Both the position numbers and the translations under genes were made by a program. A stretch of 64,000 nucleotides of DNA from Prolixibacteraceae bacterium (lineage in GTDB: Bacteria; Bacteroidota; Bacteroidia; Bacteroidales; Prolixibacteraceae), in contig JAFLKN010000043.1 of NCBI GenBank assembly GCA_019163175.1, positions 1 to 64,000 on the forward strand, written 5' to 3'. How positions within the stretch are numbered: position 1 is the stretch's first letter; the number at the start of each line of letters is the position of its first letter. This document shows positions 26,279-34,965 of this stretch, one piece after another. The notes beneath the pieces are model-generated. The model saw nothing but the letters and a program-made list of their open reading frames with translations, was not told the DNA's origin and made no database searches.

Positions 26279-27190
26279 TTAATTAATTCTCAACACCCGT
26301 CCAATTTTAAGGGTGGTTTGAGCTGTAATCTTATTTGCAGCACAAATTTTCCTCACCGAAGTATGGTATCTCCGGGCTATTGAAGACAGGTTATCTCCTT
26401 TGCGAATCACATGTTTGGTGCCTCCGCCAGCTGCCAGAGCGCCCCCATCAGAAGGCAAAGGTTTCTTTTTAAAGTTAGCCTTGTCGATTTCGAACCGCTT
26501 ATTGGCATAGTAAATTTTATCTGTGCGAAGCATGCCTGTTTCAAAATCGATGTATTTGTTCGAGTCGAATGCCTGTCCAAACAAACGGGTTTCGAAGTGA
26601 AGATGATCGCAGCTTGCCCTACCTGTTCTTCCTCCAAGTCCGATTAAATCGCCAGCCTTAATGGTGTCGTTTACTTTAACTTTGATGGCTTTCAAGTGTC
26701 CGTAAATGGTTTCCAATCCATTGTTATGCCTCACCAAAACCAGGTTTCCATACCCACTGAAGCGTTTGGCAAGCCGAACTTTACCATCAAAGGCACAACG
26801 TACAGTATCTCCCGAATTTAGTTTGACATCAGTTCCGGTATGCATACGTCCGTGGCGTGGACCGAACTTAGAAATTACCTTGCCATTGTATGGGTGAAAG
26901 TATGGCCGGTCACCCTGATTGGTAAATGTAATAGCTATAGTGTCGGTTTTATTGGGCAGGGTATTGGTTGGGTAGTGTATCTGAGTACTGTTCCAGATAT
27001 TCTTGTAAAGTGTTTCGTCAAGCGATTTAAGCGAATCTTCGTGAATTTCTTCGATTGTGCTCAGTAGGGAGTCCATTTCGCTGATTTCGACCTTAGCTTT
27101 TAGCGTGTCAGGAAGTGTTTGCTGAGCAAGGCTATAGATGGAAAAGAACAGGCAAATAGATAGTGTTAATGTTAGAGACTTCATCTTCAA
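26279..27190 (-). CDS. M23 family metallopeptidase with LysM domain
   Basis: This 303-residue exported protein has a signal peptide to about residue 22 (IYSLAQQ). The M23 (LytM) domain spans about 100-210 and shows the zinc residues in HTGTD and HLHFET. A C-terminal LysM domain (about 258-303) begins HVIRKGDNLSSIARRYH and binds peptidoglycan. It should cut cell-wall peptide bridges in the periplasm or regulate amidases, and both metal motifs are intact. The gene is monocistronic and divergent from the lytic-transglycosylase-like gene. Confidence 0.9.
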   Translation of the reverse strand: MKMKSLTLTLSICLFFSIYSLAQQTLPDTLKAKVEISEMDSLLSTIEEIHEDSLKSLDETLYKNIWNSTQIHYPTNTLPNKTDTIAITFTNQGDRPYFHPYNGKVISKFGPRHGRMHTGTDVKLNSGDTVRCAFDGKVRLAKRFSGYGNLVLVRHNNGLETIYGHLKAIKVKVNDTIKAGDLIGLGGRTGRASCDHLHFETRLFGQAFDSNKYIDFETGMLRTDKIYYANKRFEIDKANFKKKPLPSDGGALAAGGGTKHVIRKGDNLSSIARRYHTSVRKICAANKITAQTTLKIGRVLRIN

Positions 27191-27311
27191 AATTTGGGTT
27201 AATACTTAGCTCAAAAATTTGAACGGGAGGCGAAGGTAACTTTTTCATTATTAAATCTCGCATTTTCTGTTAAAAGACATGGTGCTTTTAACAAAGAATA
27301 ACACCTTTTTA

Positions 27312-27319
27312 TACATTTG
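27312..27319 (+). promoter_or_regulatory. -7 box TACATTTG upstream of 27349 gene
   Basis: TACATTTG matches TAnnTTTG exactly and lies 30 bases before the ATG, a normal distance for a Bacteroidota promoter. A -33 element is less clear. Confidence 0.5.
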
Positions 27320-27348
27320 CGGCAGTTTTACAAGAGGATTATTTAGAA

Positions 27349-28467
27349 ATGAAAAATAGTGGTTTCCGCAAGATTTTGAAGTATTTAGGAATTGGAGTTG
27401 CGGGTTTTTTCGCGTTAATCGGTTTGGGTTTGACCTTAGGTTTTTTTGCAGTCAAATTTCATTTAACCAACGACCCCGGAGTTGTTGACCTGAACGACCG
27501 GTATTTTCAGGAGATAAAAGACAAGTATGGCCGTGGAACAAATACTGCTGATGCTACCGTAGATTTTAGTGAAGCGCGCTTCCTTCATAACCTTTCGGTT
27601 TTGGGCAAATATTATCCGGCCAATGCGTATTACATTCAGAATGCCTACTACCAAAGCCATAACCTGAAAGAAGCGCAGCGCATGATAGAAGCGGTAAACA
27701 TTCACATGCAGGATAATGCTGAATACCATGCCGAAGTGGCTAATTTTGTTGAAAACAGCGACCCGCAGCAAAGCAAGATTAAAGCAAAAAGTGTTTTTGA
27801 ATGGATGAACATCAGAGAATGGCAGGATTTTAAACTGGCCGTTGCCAAAGATAAAAACCTGATTGATTCGGCCGCAATCCTTACAGGCGTTGAACCCCGA
27901 ATGATTGTTGCAGTGTTGGTGGGCGAACAAATTCGTCTGTTTAACTCGAACCGCGAGGCCTATAAAAAATGGATCGGCCCATTAAAAATACTTTCAGTTG
28001 AAACAACTTTTTCGCTGGGGGTAACAGGAATAAAGGTTCCAACGGCCCAAACCATAGAGAAAAATCTGAAGGACAGTACGTCCATTTTTTATTTGGGCAA
28101 ACAATACGAAAGTCTGCTCGATTTCAAGACCAAAAATATTCAGCAGGAGCGGTTTAACCGACTTACATCATACAAGAATCACTTCTACTCGTACATGTAT
28201 GCAGCCCTCAATGTAAAACAGATTAATGCGCAGTGGGAGCGGGCAGGCTATCCGATAAGCGATCGGCCTGAGATTCTGGCAACTCTGTACAACATTGGGT
28301 TCGAAGTATCGGTTCCCAAAGAAAATCCACTGGTTGGTGGCTCAGGAATAAATATTAAGGGCAAAAGTTATACATTTGGTTCTGTGGCTTACGAATTCTA
28401 TTATTCAGGAGAGTTATTCGATTTGTTCCCCTTTAAAAATTCAAGATTCGATTTTACGGATGTGTAG
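27349..28467 (+). CDS. Membrane-anchored protein, possibly lysozyme-like (DUF1402-like)
   Basis: This 372-residue protein has one N-terminal transmembrane segment (about 14-34) and an exported helical domain. The C-terminal half contains EPRMIVAVLVGEQIRLF, FSLGVTGIKVPTA and RPEILATLYNIGF. It ends in GGSGINIKGKSYTFGSVAY followed by EFYYSGEL. These recall DUF1402-type lytic-transglycosylase-like proteins; a catalytic Glu could be the one in VGEQIR. Family assignment is from memory and tentative. Its stop overlaps the next start by eight bases, so the two genes form an operon, perhaps in envelope maintenance. Confidence 0.6.
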   Translation: MKNSGFRKILKYLGIGVAGFFALIGLGLTLGFFAVKFHLTNDPGVVDLNDRYFQEIKDKYGRGTNTADATVDFSEARFLHNLSVLGKYYPANAYYIQNAYYQSHNLKEAQRMIEAVNIHMQDNAEYHAEVANFVENSDPQQSKIKAKSVFEWMNIREWQDFKLAVAKDKNLIDSAAILTGVEPRMIVAVLVGEQIRLFNSNREAYKKWIGPLKILSVETTFSLGVTGIKVPTAQTIEKNLKDSTSIFYLGKQYESLLDFKTKNIQQERFNRLTSYKNHFYSYMYAALNVKQINAQWERAGYPISDRPEILATLYNIGFEVSVPKENPLVGGSGINIKGKSYTFGSVAYEFYYSGELFDLFPFKNSRFDFTDV

Positions 28468-29335
28468 ATTAAGCAATACCAAATCAGACTCGTGCAGAAT
28501 TTTCGGCCTGTTTTTCGGTCTGGTTCTGTTGATTCCCTTTGGTAGTATGGCTCAGACACACTGGATCAGTGAAATACCCTGGACCAACCTCATGGATGGT
28601 TTGCAATATGCAGAATTGGATGCTCCTGAAAAATCGGTGGTAAACGACTCCAAGCTTAGCATCCTGAAAATAGATACCCACAAATTAGATTTTGATTTTC
28701 TGACGGCATCTGAGCGGGGCAAACATCCGCGCACCGCACCCGATTGGGCTACAGAATTCGACAAAAATGTTATTATCAATGCCGGAATGTACAAGTACAA
28801 CAAAATGCAGTCGAACAAAGGCTATATGAAGAATTACGAGCACTTGAACAATCCGGTAAAGACCACCTACTACAATGCCATGTTGGCCATGCACCCCAAA
28901 GACAAGCAGAAAGCGCCATTTGAAATTATCGATATTACCTGTCAGGACTGGGGAAAAGTGCAGCACGAATACCACTCACTTTGCCAGGGAATGCGCATGA
29001 TTAGTTGCAATGGTGAGGGAATGGAGTTTTCAAAAAGACCCGATCAGTCGTGCAGTATGGTGGTAGCAGCAACCGATGTACAGGGAAATATCTACATTGT
29101 ATTTACCCGGTCGCCCTACACACACCGCACCATGATTGGCTTTTTAAAAGGATTGCCTTTTGATATCCGCACGTCTGTTTACCTGGAAGGAGGACCCGAA
29201 ACCAGTTTGTATATCAACACTGGCGACACCGTAATAGCCAAATATGGCAGCTACGTTTCGAACACCTGCGACAACGATGATAACGACCATTTCCGGAAAA
29301 TTCCGAATGTAATTGCAATAAAGAAAAGGAAATAG
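28460..29335 (+). CDS. Phosphodiester glycosidase family protein (NAGPA-like)
   Basis: This 291-residue exported protein starts with MCRLSNTK and a hydrophobic signal segment ending near GSMAQ. The ATG at 28460 overlaps the previous stop (ATGTGTAG), which supports this start over one 28 codons upstream. Family motifs are INAGMY, LCQGMRMI and LEGGPETSLYI, the last resembling the DGGGS-type segment of N-acetylglucosamine-1-phosphodiester alpha-N-acetylglucosaminidase-like domains (DUF2233/NAGPA). Members hydrolyse sugar-phosphodiesters, so a cell-wall or teichoic-like substrate is conceivable. It is translationally coupled to the lysozyme-like gene. Confidence 0.7.
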   Translation: MCRLSNTKSDSCRIFGLFFGLVLLIPFGSMAQTHWISEIPWTNLMDGLQYAELDAPEKSVVNDSKLSILKIDTHKLDFDFLTASERGKHPRTAPDWATEFDKNVIINAGMYKYNKMQSNKGYMKNYEHLNNPVKTTYYNAMLAMHPKDKQKAPFEIIDITCQDWGKVQHEYHSLCQGMRMISCNGEGMEFSKRPDQSCSMVVAATDVQGNIYIVFTRSPYTHRTMIGFLKGLPFDIRTSVYLEGGPETSLYINTGDTVIAKYGSYVSNTCDNDDNDHFRKIPNVIAIKKRK

Positions 29336-29342
29336 GGTTGGT

Positions 29343-31814
29343 TTATTTCTTTGCTTCCACAATCCGTTGTTTTACCAAATCATTCAATTCTTCGGGGTTC
29401 ATTCCTTCAGGATAAATGGCAGGCAAGAATTCGATGCTTATTTTTTCACCCTTTTTAATTTTTTTAGCGCCCGACGACATTGCTGCATAAGCTCCGGTTA
29501 TGGCTACCGGAACGATCGGGATATTCAACTCGGTACTTAAAATGGTATAGGTTTTCTTGAACTTGCCAATTTCGCCATTTAGCGTGCGGGTTCCTTCCGG
29601 AAAAATCAGGATCTTCTTACCTTGTTTCACTACCTCGGCCATTTTTTGGATAGAATGCTTGAGGTCTTTCGACAAGTCCATTACAATTACATTGGTGCGA
29701 CTTGCCAGATATTTACGGATACCGCTTTTAACGTGGTCTTTTTTGGCGTATGAGAAGGTGTTTTTCAGGGTCTGTTTGTCGAGGTACGAAAGCACCAGAA
29801 AAGCGTCGAGTTTACTTTCATGATTGGGTGCAAAAAAGCAAGGCCCTGCCGGAATATTCTCCATTCCTTTACCTTCGAATTTGAAAAATAAGCGAAAAAA
29901 GCCACGAACCGAACTCACAATTGGGCCAAGCAGAAAAGAGGTTTTTGGCAAAATCACCTCAGCATCTTCTTTTAGATCACCCGACCAGCTTGACTCTTGC
30001 TCCGTTTTGTGAAAAAGCTTGTTGTTTTGGATATGCTCGGCAATTTTACGGATGGAAGGGAATTTGAGTAATTGCTCTTCGTCGAACTTAATCCCGAAGC
30101 TTTTTTCGATGTAGTCAATCAGGCTCAATTTGCTGAGCGAATCCATCGAAATGTCGAAGACCAGATGGTGGTCGGGCAAAACATCCATATCGACCTGACT
30201 TTCGATAAATGATTTAATGGCAAGGTATTCCGAAGAATCGGGCTCTTTGGTTATGCTCTTTTGATTCTCTTTGGGGATCAGTAATTCGGCCAGTTTAAAC
30301 CGCTGAAGCTTGGACAAGCGTGTGCGCGGCAATTCGGTTGTAATAAGCGTAAACTGCATGATGCGCTTGTACGAACTCATCTCGGCATTGAATGGTGAAA
30401 TAACCTGCTCACGAAAATATTGATTAATGTCCTCAACTGCATTTTCAGCCAGAAAACTAAAATCAGGAAGAATTACAGCATGCAACATTTCGTTGTGCAT
30501 AAAAACACCGGCTTCCTTTATTGATTTCGAAAAACCTTCCAGTTTCATTTCAACCTCAACCGGATTAATATTTTTGCCGTTGGGCAATACAATAATTTCC
30601 TTTTTCCGTCCGGTAATGTAGAGGAATCCATCTTTATCCAAATGACCCAGATCGCCGGTGTGCAACCAGCCGTCAATAATCACCTCAGCTGTTTCTTCTG
30701 GCCGATTGTAATATCCTTTCATGATGCTTGGCCCTTTGGCCACAATCTCGCCATCATGTATTTCAACAGTCAATCCCGGTAATGCTTCACCTGTTGAGCC
30801 AATCTTTACCCTTCCAGGGCGCGGAAATGTAATCATTGGCGCAGCTTCGGTCATGCCAAAACCTTCCAGAATGTCGAAACCTATTCCATAGAAAAAATGG
30901 CCTACTTCCTTGTTCAGGGCAGCGCCTCCGGCAATCATAAATTGCAGATGTCCACCAAATCCCTGGTGTACTTTTTTGAAGATTTTCTTTCCGAGATTAC
31001 GATTTTTGGTTTTCAGCACCAGCCAAAGCAAAGCCCGTCCCACCGAACTTTTATCGATTTTAGCTTTTATTCCTCGGTACATCAGTTCGTACAGGCGGGG
31101 TACACCCAAAAATACACCCACTTCATTATCGGTGAAGGTTTTCATCAGGTCGGTTGATTGCATCGACGGAACCATTGGAATGGTGCATCCCACGTAAATA
31201 GGAGTTATCATGGAACCAACCAGCGGGAAAATATGATGAAGTGGTAAAAAAATCATAACCTGCCGTTCGGGAATGAAAATCTTGCAGTTGATTACACCAG
31301 CCATATTCTCATGAATGTTGGTGTACGAAAGCATCACCCCTTTGGGGCTTCCGGTCGTTCCTGAAGTGTAAATAATTACTGCCGTAGTTTCGTTGTCTTC
31401 CGGAGCCAGCCACTGGCTTTCAGGAAAGGTTTCATCCAGAATAATATCATCGAAAACGATTACTTCCGGTTTGTGCGTGGTTTTCAGGTCAATTTTGGCA
31501 ATCGACTCGGCCATTCCGTAACTTGTAAAAAGGATATCGGGCTGGCAATCGTCGATGATATAGGAAACATCATCAGCCGAAGCCAGAAAATCGATAGGAA
31601 TTGCGATACAGTTGTTTTGCAACGCGGCATAAAACGCATAAACCCACGCCGAACTATTTTCGGCATAAATGGCAACTTTAGTGTAGCCTTTGCTTTGGAA
31701 AAGCCGGGCATACTGCTCTACATGCTTCAGCAATTGGCTGTAGGTAACATCGCCTTGTGCGGTAATCAGTGCTTTTTTTTCCGGATAAGTCCTGTTGATG
31801 ATTGGTTTAGTCAT
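29343..31814 (-). CDS. Acyl-ACP synthetase / ACP / acyltransferase fusion (Aas-like)
   Basis: This 823-residue three-part protein starts with an adenylate-forming domain with the P-loop IIYTSGTTGSPKG (about 147-159), GFGMTEAAP and the GYYNRPEETAE segment. An acyl-carrier domain follows with the phosphopantetheine serine in DISMDSLSKL (near 556). The C-terminal domain is a PlsC-type acyltransferase with NHESKLD (H-x4-D, near 664) and FPEGTR. It likely activates fatty acids and transfers them to a lysophospholipid or other acceptor, comparable to E. coli Aas but with its own carrier domain and the opposite domain order. It appears monocistronic. Confidence 0.85.
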   Translation of the reverse strand: MTKPIINRTYPEKKALITAQGDVTYSQLLKHVEQYARLFQSKGYTKVAIYAENSSAWVYAFYAALQNNCIAIPIDFLASADDVSYIIDDCQPDILFTSYGMAESIAKIDLKTTHKPEVIVFDDIILDETFPESQWLAPEDNETTAVIIYTSGTTGSPKGVMLSYTNIHENMAGVINCKIFIPERQVMIFLPLHHIFPLVGSMITPIYVGCTIPMVPSMQSTDLMKTFTDNEVGVFLGVPRLYELMYRGIKAKIDKSSVGRALLWLVLKTKNRNLGKKIFKKVHQGFGGHLQFMIAGGAALNKEVGHFFYGIGFDILEGFGMTEAAPMITFPRPGRVKIGSTGEALPGLTVEIHDGEIVAKGPSIMKGYYNRPEETAEVIIDGWLHTGDLGHLDKDGFLYITGRKKEIIVLPNGKNINPVEVEMKLEGFSKSIKEAGVFMHNEMLHAVILPDFSFLAENAVEDINQYFREQVISPFNAEMSSYKRIMQFTLITTELPRTRLSKLQRFKLAELLIPKENQKSITKEPDSSEYLAIKSFIESQVDMDVLPDHHLVFDISMDSLSKLSLIDYIEKSFGIKFDEEQLLKFPSIRKIAEHIQNNKLFHKTEQESSWSGDLKEDAEVILPKTSFLLGPIVSSVRGFFRLFFKFEGKGMENIPAGPCFFAPNHESKLDAFLVLSYLDKQTLKNTFSYAKKDHVKSGIRKYLASRTNVIVMDLSKDLKHSIQKMAEVVKQGKKILIFPEGTRTLNGEIGKFKKTYTILSTELNIPIVPVAITGAYAAMSSGAKKIKKGEKISIEFLPAIYPEGMNPEELNDLVKQRIVEAKK

Positions 31815-31969
31815 GATCGCTTTTTTTATTAAAACTCAAAATCTGGCCAAAAGATTCATTCCCACCCGGAATGATTTTATTTTCTGCACCTAATGTAAGT
31901 GAATAAAATGGGAATAAAACAGACATTTATGGTGTTCTGCGCAAAGTTATTCTTTCCATCGGGTTCTTC

Positions 31970-33553
31970 TCATTTCTTTGGTCCGGGCAATTCAGGTGTT
32001 CTTTCTGGATTTACAGGATCGAAAAAGGTAATTTTTTGCTCTTTGTACAGCCGAAACGACACTTGCATTTTCTTTAAGAATGTGCTGTAATCGGGCGAAT
32101 TGTTTTTGCTCCAGGCGACTTCGGCCAAAGCTGCCATTCGTGGGAAGGTCATAAAATCAAGTCTTTCTTCGGAATGAATGGTTTCTGTCCAGATATTAGC
32201 CTGAATTCCATCAATCAGATTCGGATATTTTGTAAGCGGTTCGGCATATGTCTGGTTAAATGCGAGTATTTTCTCAATCGGCGCATATTCTTTAGCCCAA
32301 TATCGACCGGAGCGATGTGAATTGTGCTGAACAAAATCGAAATAAAACGGAATGCGTGGGCATAAGATAGTGTGATAACCCTTCTCTAAAGCCAGTTGTA
32401 GCTGTTCGGGCTTATCGTGCCGCCACCACATAGTCAGGCATTTTTCGGCAGGTACTCCTGAGGTTACAATTTCGTCCCAACCAATCATGGTTTTGTTCAG
32501 TGCAGCAATCGAATCGGTCATTCGGTTGATGAAGTAAAACTCAACAGCCTGCAAATCTTTTAGTTGGTGTTTTTGCATTAGGGACTGAACATCGGCATTG
32601 GTATTCCACTGTTGATTGCCAAAATGAACTTCGTCTCCGCCAAGGTGAATGTATTTGGATGGAAACAGTTGAACTACCTCTCTGAGGATGTCGGTCAAAA
32701 AGCCGTACGTATGTTCCTTTCCAGGGTTAAACGTAAACTCCGGATATTTCTCTGAGCCGCCGCCACTAAATTCGGGATAAGCCCGGTTGGCCGCTGCCGC
32801 ATGTCCGGGCATGTCAATCTCAGGAACAACTTCGATGGACCTTTCAGCAGCATAGTGTACGATTTCTTTGATATCTGCCTGAGTATAAAACGCGGCCGGA
32901 GCTTTGGGATCGTGGAAATTTCCGATAGCGCCGACAGAAGTCAGTTTCGGATACTTTTTAATTTCAATCCGCCAACCCGGTTCGTCGGTTAAATGCCAGT
33001 GAAAACGGTTGAGTTTGTAAAAGGCCATCCAATCGAGTAGCTGTTTTACTTTTTCTTTTCCGAAGAAATGCCGCGACTCATCGAGCATTAATCCGCGCCA
33101 GACATACCTTGGATTATCCTGAATTGTTCCATGAGGAACCCGAAAGCCGGATGCCACTGAATTCGAAACAGCAAGTTGAGTTAACGACTGAAGCCCATAA
33201 AACAAGCCAGTTTCTGATGAGGCTGTCAGTTGAATCTGTTGAGGGGTAATTGTCAGTGAATATGCCTCTAAACCTATTTGCTTTTGGGTATCGATTCCGA
33301 GAATCAGGTTGGCCGTTTTTGGTCCTGATTTTTTGATATTGCCAAGTTTAATTCCGAATCCGGCCAGTTGATTACTGAAATTCTGAATCAAAATTTCCTG
33401 CGCAGGTTGACACGAAAATCTGATTTGATCAATATACAGATACCGGCTTTCTGAAAACTGGCATGAAGCAGGTTCCGGAATAATGGAATTCTTTTGGGCA
33501 TAGCCCAACGAAGCCAGAAAGAGCAAAACAAGTACTAAAAAAATTATTCGCAT
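31970..33553 (-). CDS. GH20 beta-N-acetylhexosaminidase (second copy)
   Basis: This 527-residue secreted enzyme has a signal peptide to about residue 20 (LGYAQ). A GH20b domain (about 22-145) precedes the barrel, with WRGLMLDESRHFF (152-164), FHWHLTDEPGWRIEIKKYPKL (184-204) and the catalytic Asp307-Glu308 in HLGGDE. It ends with the barrel and lacks the C-terminal binding domain of the GH20 at 16912. It cleaves terminal beta-GlcNAc or GalNAc. It shares strand and spacing (44 bases) with the upstream GH5 gene, so the pair may be co-transcribed. Confidence 0.9.
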   Translation of the reverse strand: MRIIFLVLVLLFLASLGYAQKNSIIPEPASCQFSESRYLYIDQIRFSCQPAQEILIQNFSNQLAGFGIKLGNIKKSGPKTANLILGIDTQKQIGLEAYSLTITPQQIQLTASSETGLFYGLQSLTQLAVSNSVASGFRVPHGTIQDNPRYVWRGLMLDESRHFFGKEKVKQLLDWMAFYKLNRFHWHLTDEPGWRIEIKKYPKLTSVGAIGNFHDPKAPAAFYTQADIKEIVHYAAERSIEVVPEIDMPGHAAAANRAYPEFSGGGSEKYPEFTFNPGKEHTYGFLTDILREVVQLFPSKYIHLGGDEVHFGNQQWNTNADVQSLMQKHQLKDLQAVEFYFINRMTDSIAALNKTMIGWDEIVTSGVPAEKCLTMWWRHDKPEQLQLALEKGYHTILCPRIPFYFDFVQHNSHRSGRYWAKEYAPIEKILAFNQTYAEPLTKYPNLIDGIQANIWTETIHSEERLDFMTFPRMAALAEVAWSKNNSPDYSTFLKKMQVSFRLYKEQKITFFDPVNPERTPELPGPKK

Positions 33554-33597
33554 AAAATGAGAATTAAGGGAATTTGAAACCTGAAATCTGGAACTCG

Positions 33598-34848
33598 TTA
33601 GGGCTTCATCCCCATAGCTTTCACATAACTTTCGTTCACTTTACAATTGCTGTATTTGCAATTTTCAACCAACTGAAGCATGGCTTTTTTCATCAGCTCC
33701 TGATCTTGACGCGCTTTGCGAATTTCATCAAAGCCATTTCTGGATGCCTCGGTGAACTCCACAATTTTGTTCCAGTTTTCGGGTTGAGCAATGTTTACCA
33801 TTGAACTTGGGCGACCCATTTTTTTGTAAGGCCAGTAAGTCCAGCCAATGTTGTTGCGTTCCATCAGCCGTGTCCATGCACCAATCCACTGATCCGTATT
33901 TTCGCCGGTTTCGCCCATATATATTGGCAGGTTAACCGAGTCGCGGAAATGCACAAAATCCTGAATATTTGCCTGAAGTGTATCGCACCAATAGCGGTGG
34001 CAAGTATACATCAGTTTATCATCGAATTTGGAGTCGGTAAAAATCCTGAAGTTGCTGTTCCATTGCGCACCTCCCAGCAAAACAATGTGGTTTTTATCTA
34101 CTTCGCGAATGGCAGCAACGGCTTTTTTATAAACGGGTTCGAGGGCTGCATTTAGTTTATCTTTTTCGTCACCAAAATAGGTGGCTATAGGTTCGTTCAA
34201 CAAATCGTAACCCAATACAACGGGTTCATTTTGATAATGCTCAGCAATTTTTCTCCAGATAGCCACAAACTGGTTCTGGCTTTCTTCGCTTGTCATTAGC
34301 CACGGATAGCCGTAACTGTCGTCGATGTTGTCGCCGGTTTGTCCGCCGGGAGCATCGTGCATGTCCAGAATCAGGTAAATTTCTGACTCACGGCACCAAC
34401 TCACCAAGCTGTCAATTCGCTGAAATCCGTCTTGTGCAACCGATAAACCCATGTAATCTTCATCAGTAAAAAGTTTGTAATGAAATGGGATTCGGATGGT
34501 GTTCATTCCTGTTTTTCGGATGTACCGGATATCATCGCGGGTCACATAATTGTCTTTAAACTGTTTCCAGAACTGATTGGTAAAATCGGGGCCAACCATT
34601 TCGCGGAATGCCTGATCAATCAGCCGAGCCGAGCTGGTGCGTTTAAATTCAAACATATAACCTTCAGGATTGAGCCAGTTGCCAAGGTTAATTCCCCGGA
34701 TAAAAAACTTTTCGCCATTGGGTGAAATCAGATTATGGCCTTCTATTTTAATAAAGGCATCCTGAACAGCAACTTCTTTTTTTGGAGCAGGATCACAGGC
34801 TGAAAGTGTAAGCGCAATAAGGAGACAGAATAGCACATTTTTGGTCAT
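33598..34848 (-). CDS. GH5 family glycoside hydrolase (lipoprotein)
   Basis: This 416-residue protein has a lipoprotein signal with Cys18 (TLSAC). The GH5 barrel shows FIRGINLGNWLNPEGY (49-64), LDMHDAPGGQ (161-170), the acid/base Glu219 in LLNEP and the probable nucleophile Glu313 in MGETGEN. GH5 cleaves beta-glucans, beta-mannans and related glycans; the subfamily and so the substrate cannot be set by eye. It is the first gene ahead of the second GH20. The terminator of the PspC operon lies just before it. Confidence 0.85.
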   Translation of the reverse strand: MTKNVLFCLLIALTLSACDPAPKKEVAVQDAFIKIEGHNLISPNGEKFFIRGINLGNWLNPEGYMFEFKRTSSARLIDQAFREMVGPDFTNQFWKQFKDNYVTRDDIRYIRKTGMNTIRIPFHYKLFTDEDYMGLSVAQDGFQRIDSLVSWCRESEIYLILDMHDAPGGQTGDNIDDSYGYPWLMTSEESQNQFVAIWRKIAEHYQNEPVVLGYDLLNEPIATYFGDEKDKLNAALEPVYKKAVAAIREVDKNHIVLLGGAQWNSNFRIFTDSKFDDKLMYTCHRYWCDTLQANIQDFVHFRDSVNLPIYMGETGENTDQWIGAWTRLMERNNIGWTYWPYKKMGRPSSMVNIAQPENWNKIVEFTEASRNGFDEIRKARQDQELMKKAMLQLVENCKYSNCKVNESYVKAMGMKP

Positions 34849-34900
34849 GACTGTCGAGGTTTGGTTGGTTAATTGATTAGCTAAATTAGTAATAAAAACA

Positions 34901-34950
34901 AAAGGCCGCCAATTTACTGGTAGCCTTTAATCTGATTCACGAAAGAATCA
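34901..34950 (-). terminator. Terminator pair after the PspC operon
   Basis: On the minus strand, a stem AAAGGC...GCCTTT with inner CCA/TGG pairing (34901-34928) is followed by TTTTGTTTTTATT, a good intrinsic terminator. A second small hairpin (TGATTC/GAATCA, 34933-34950) sits between it and the PspC stop. Confidence 0.7.
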
Positions 34951-34965
34951 GGGTATTTTGGAGAT

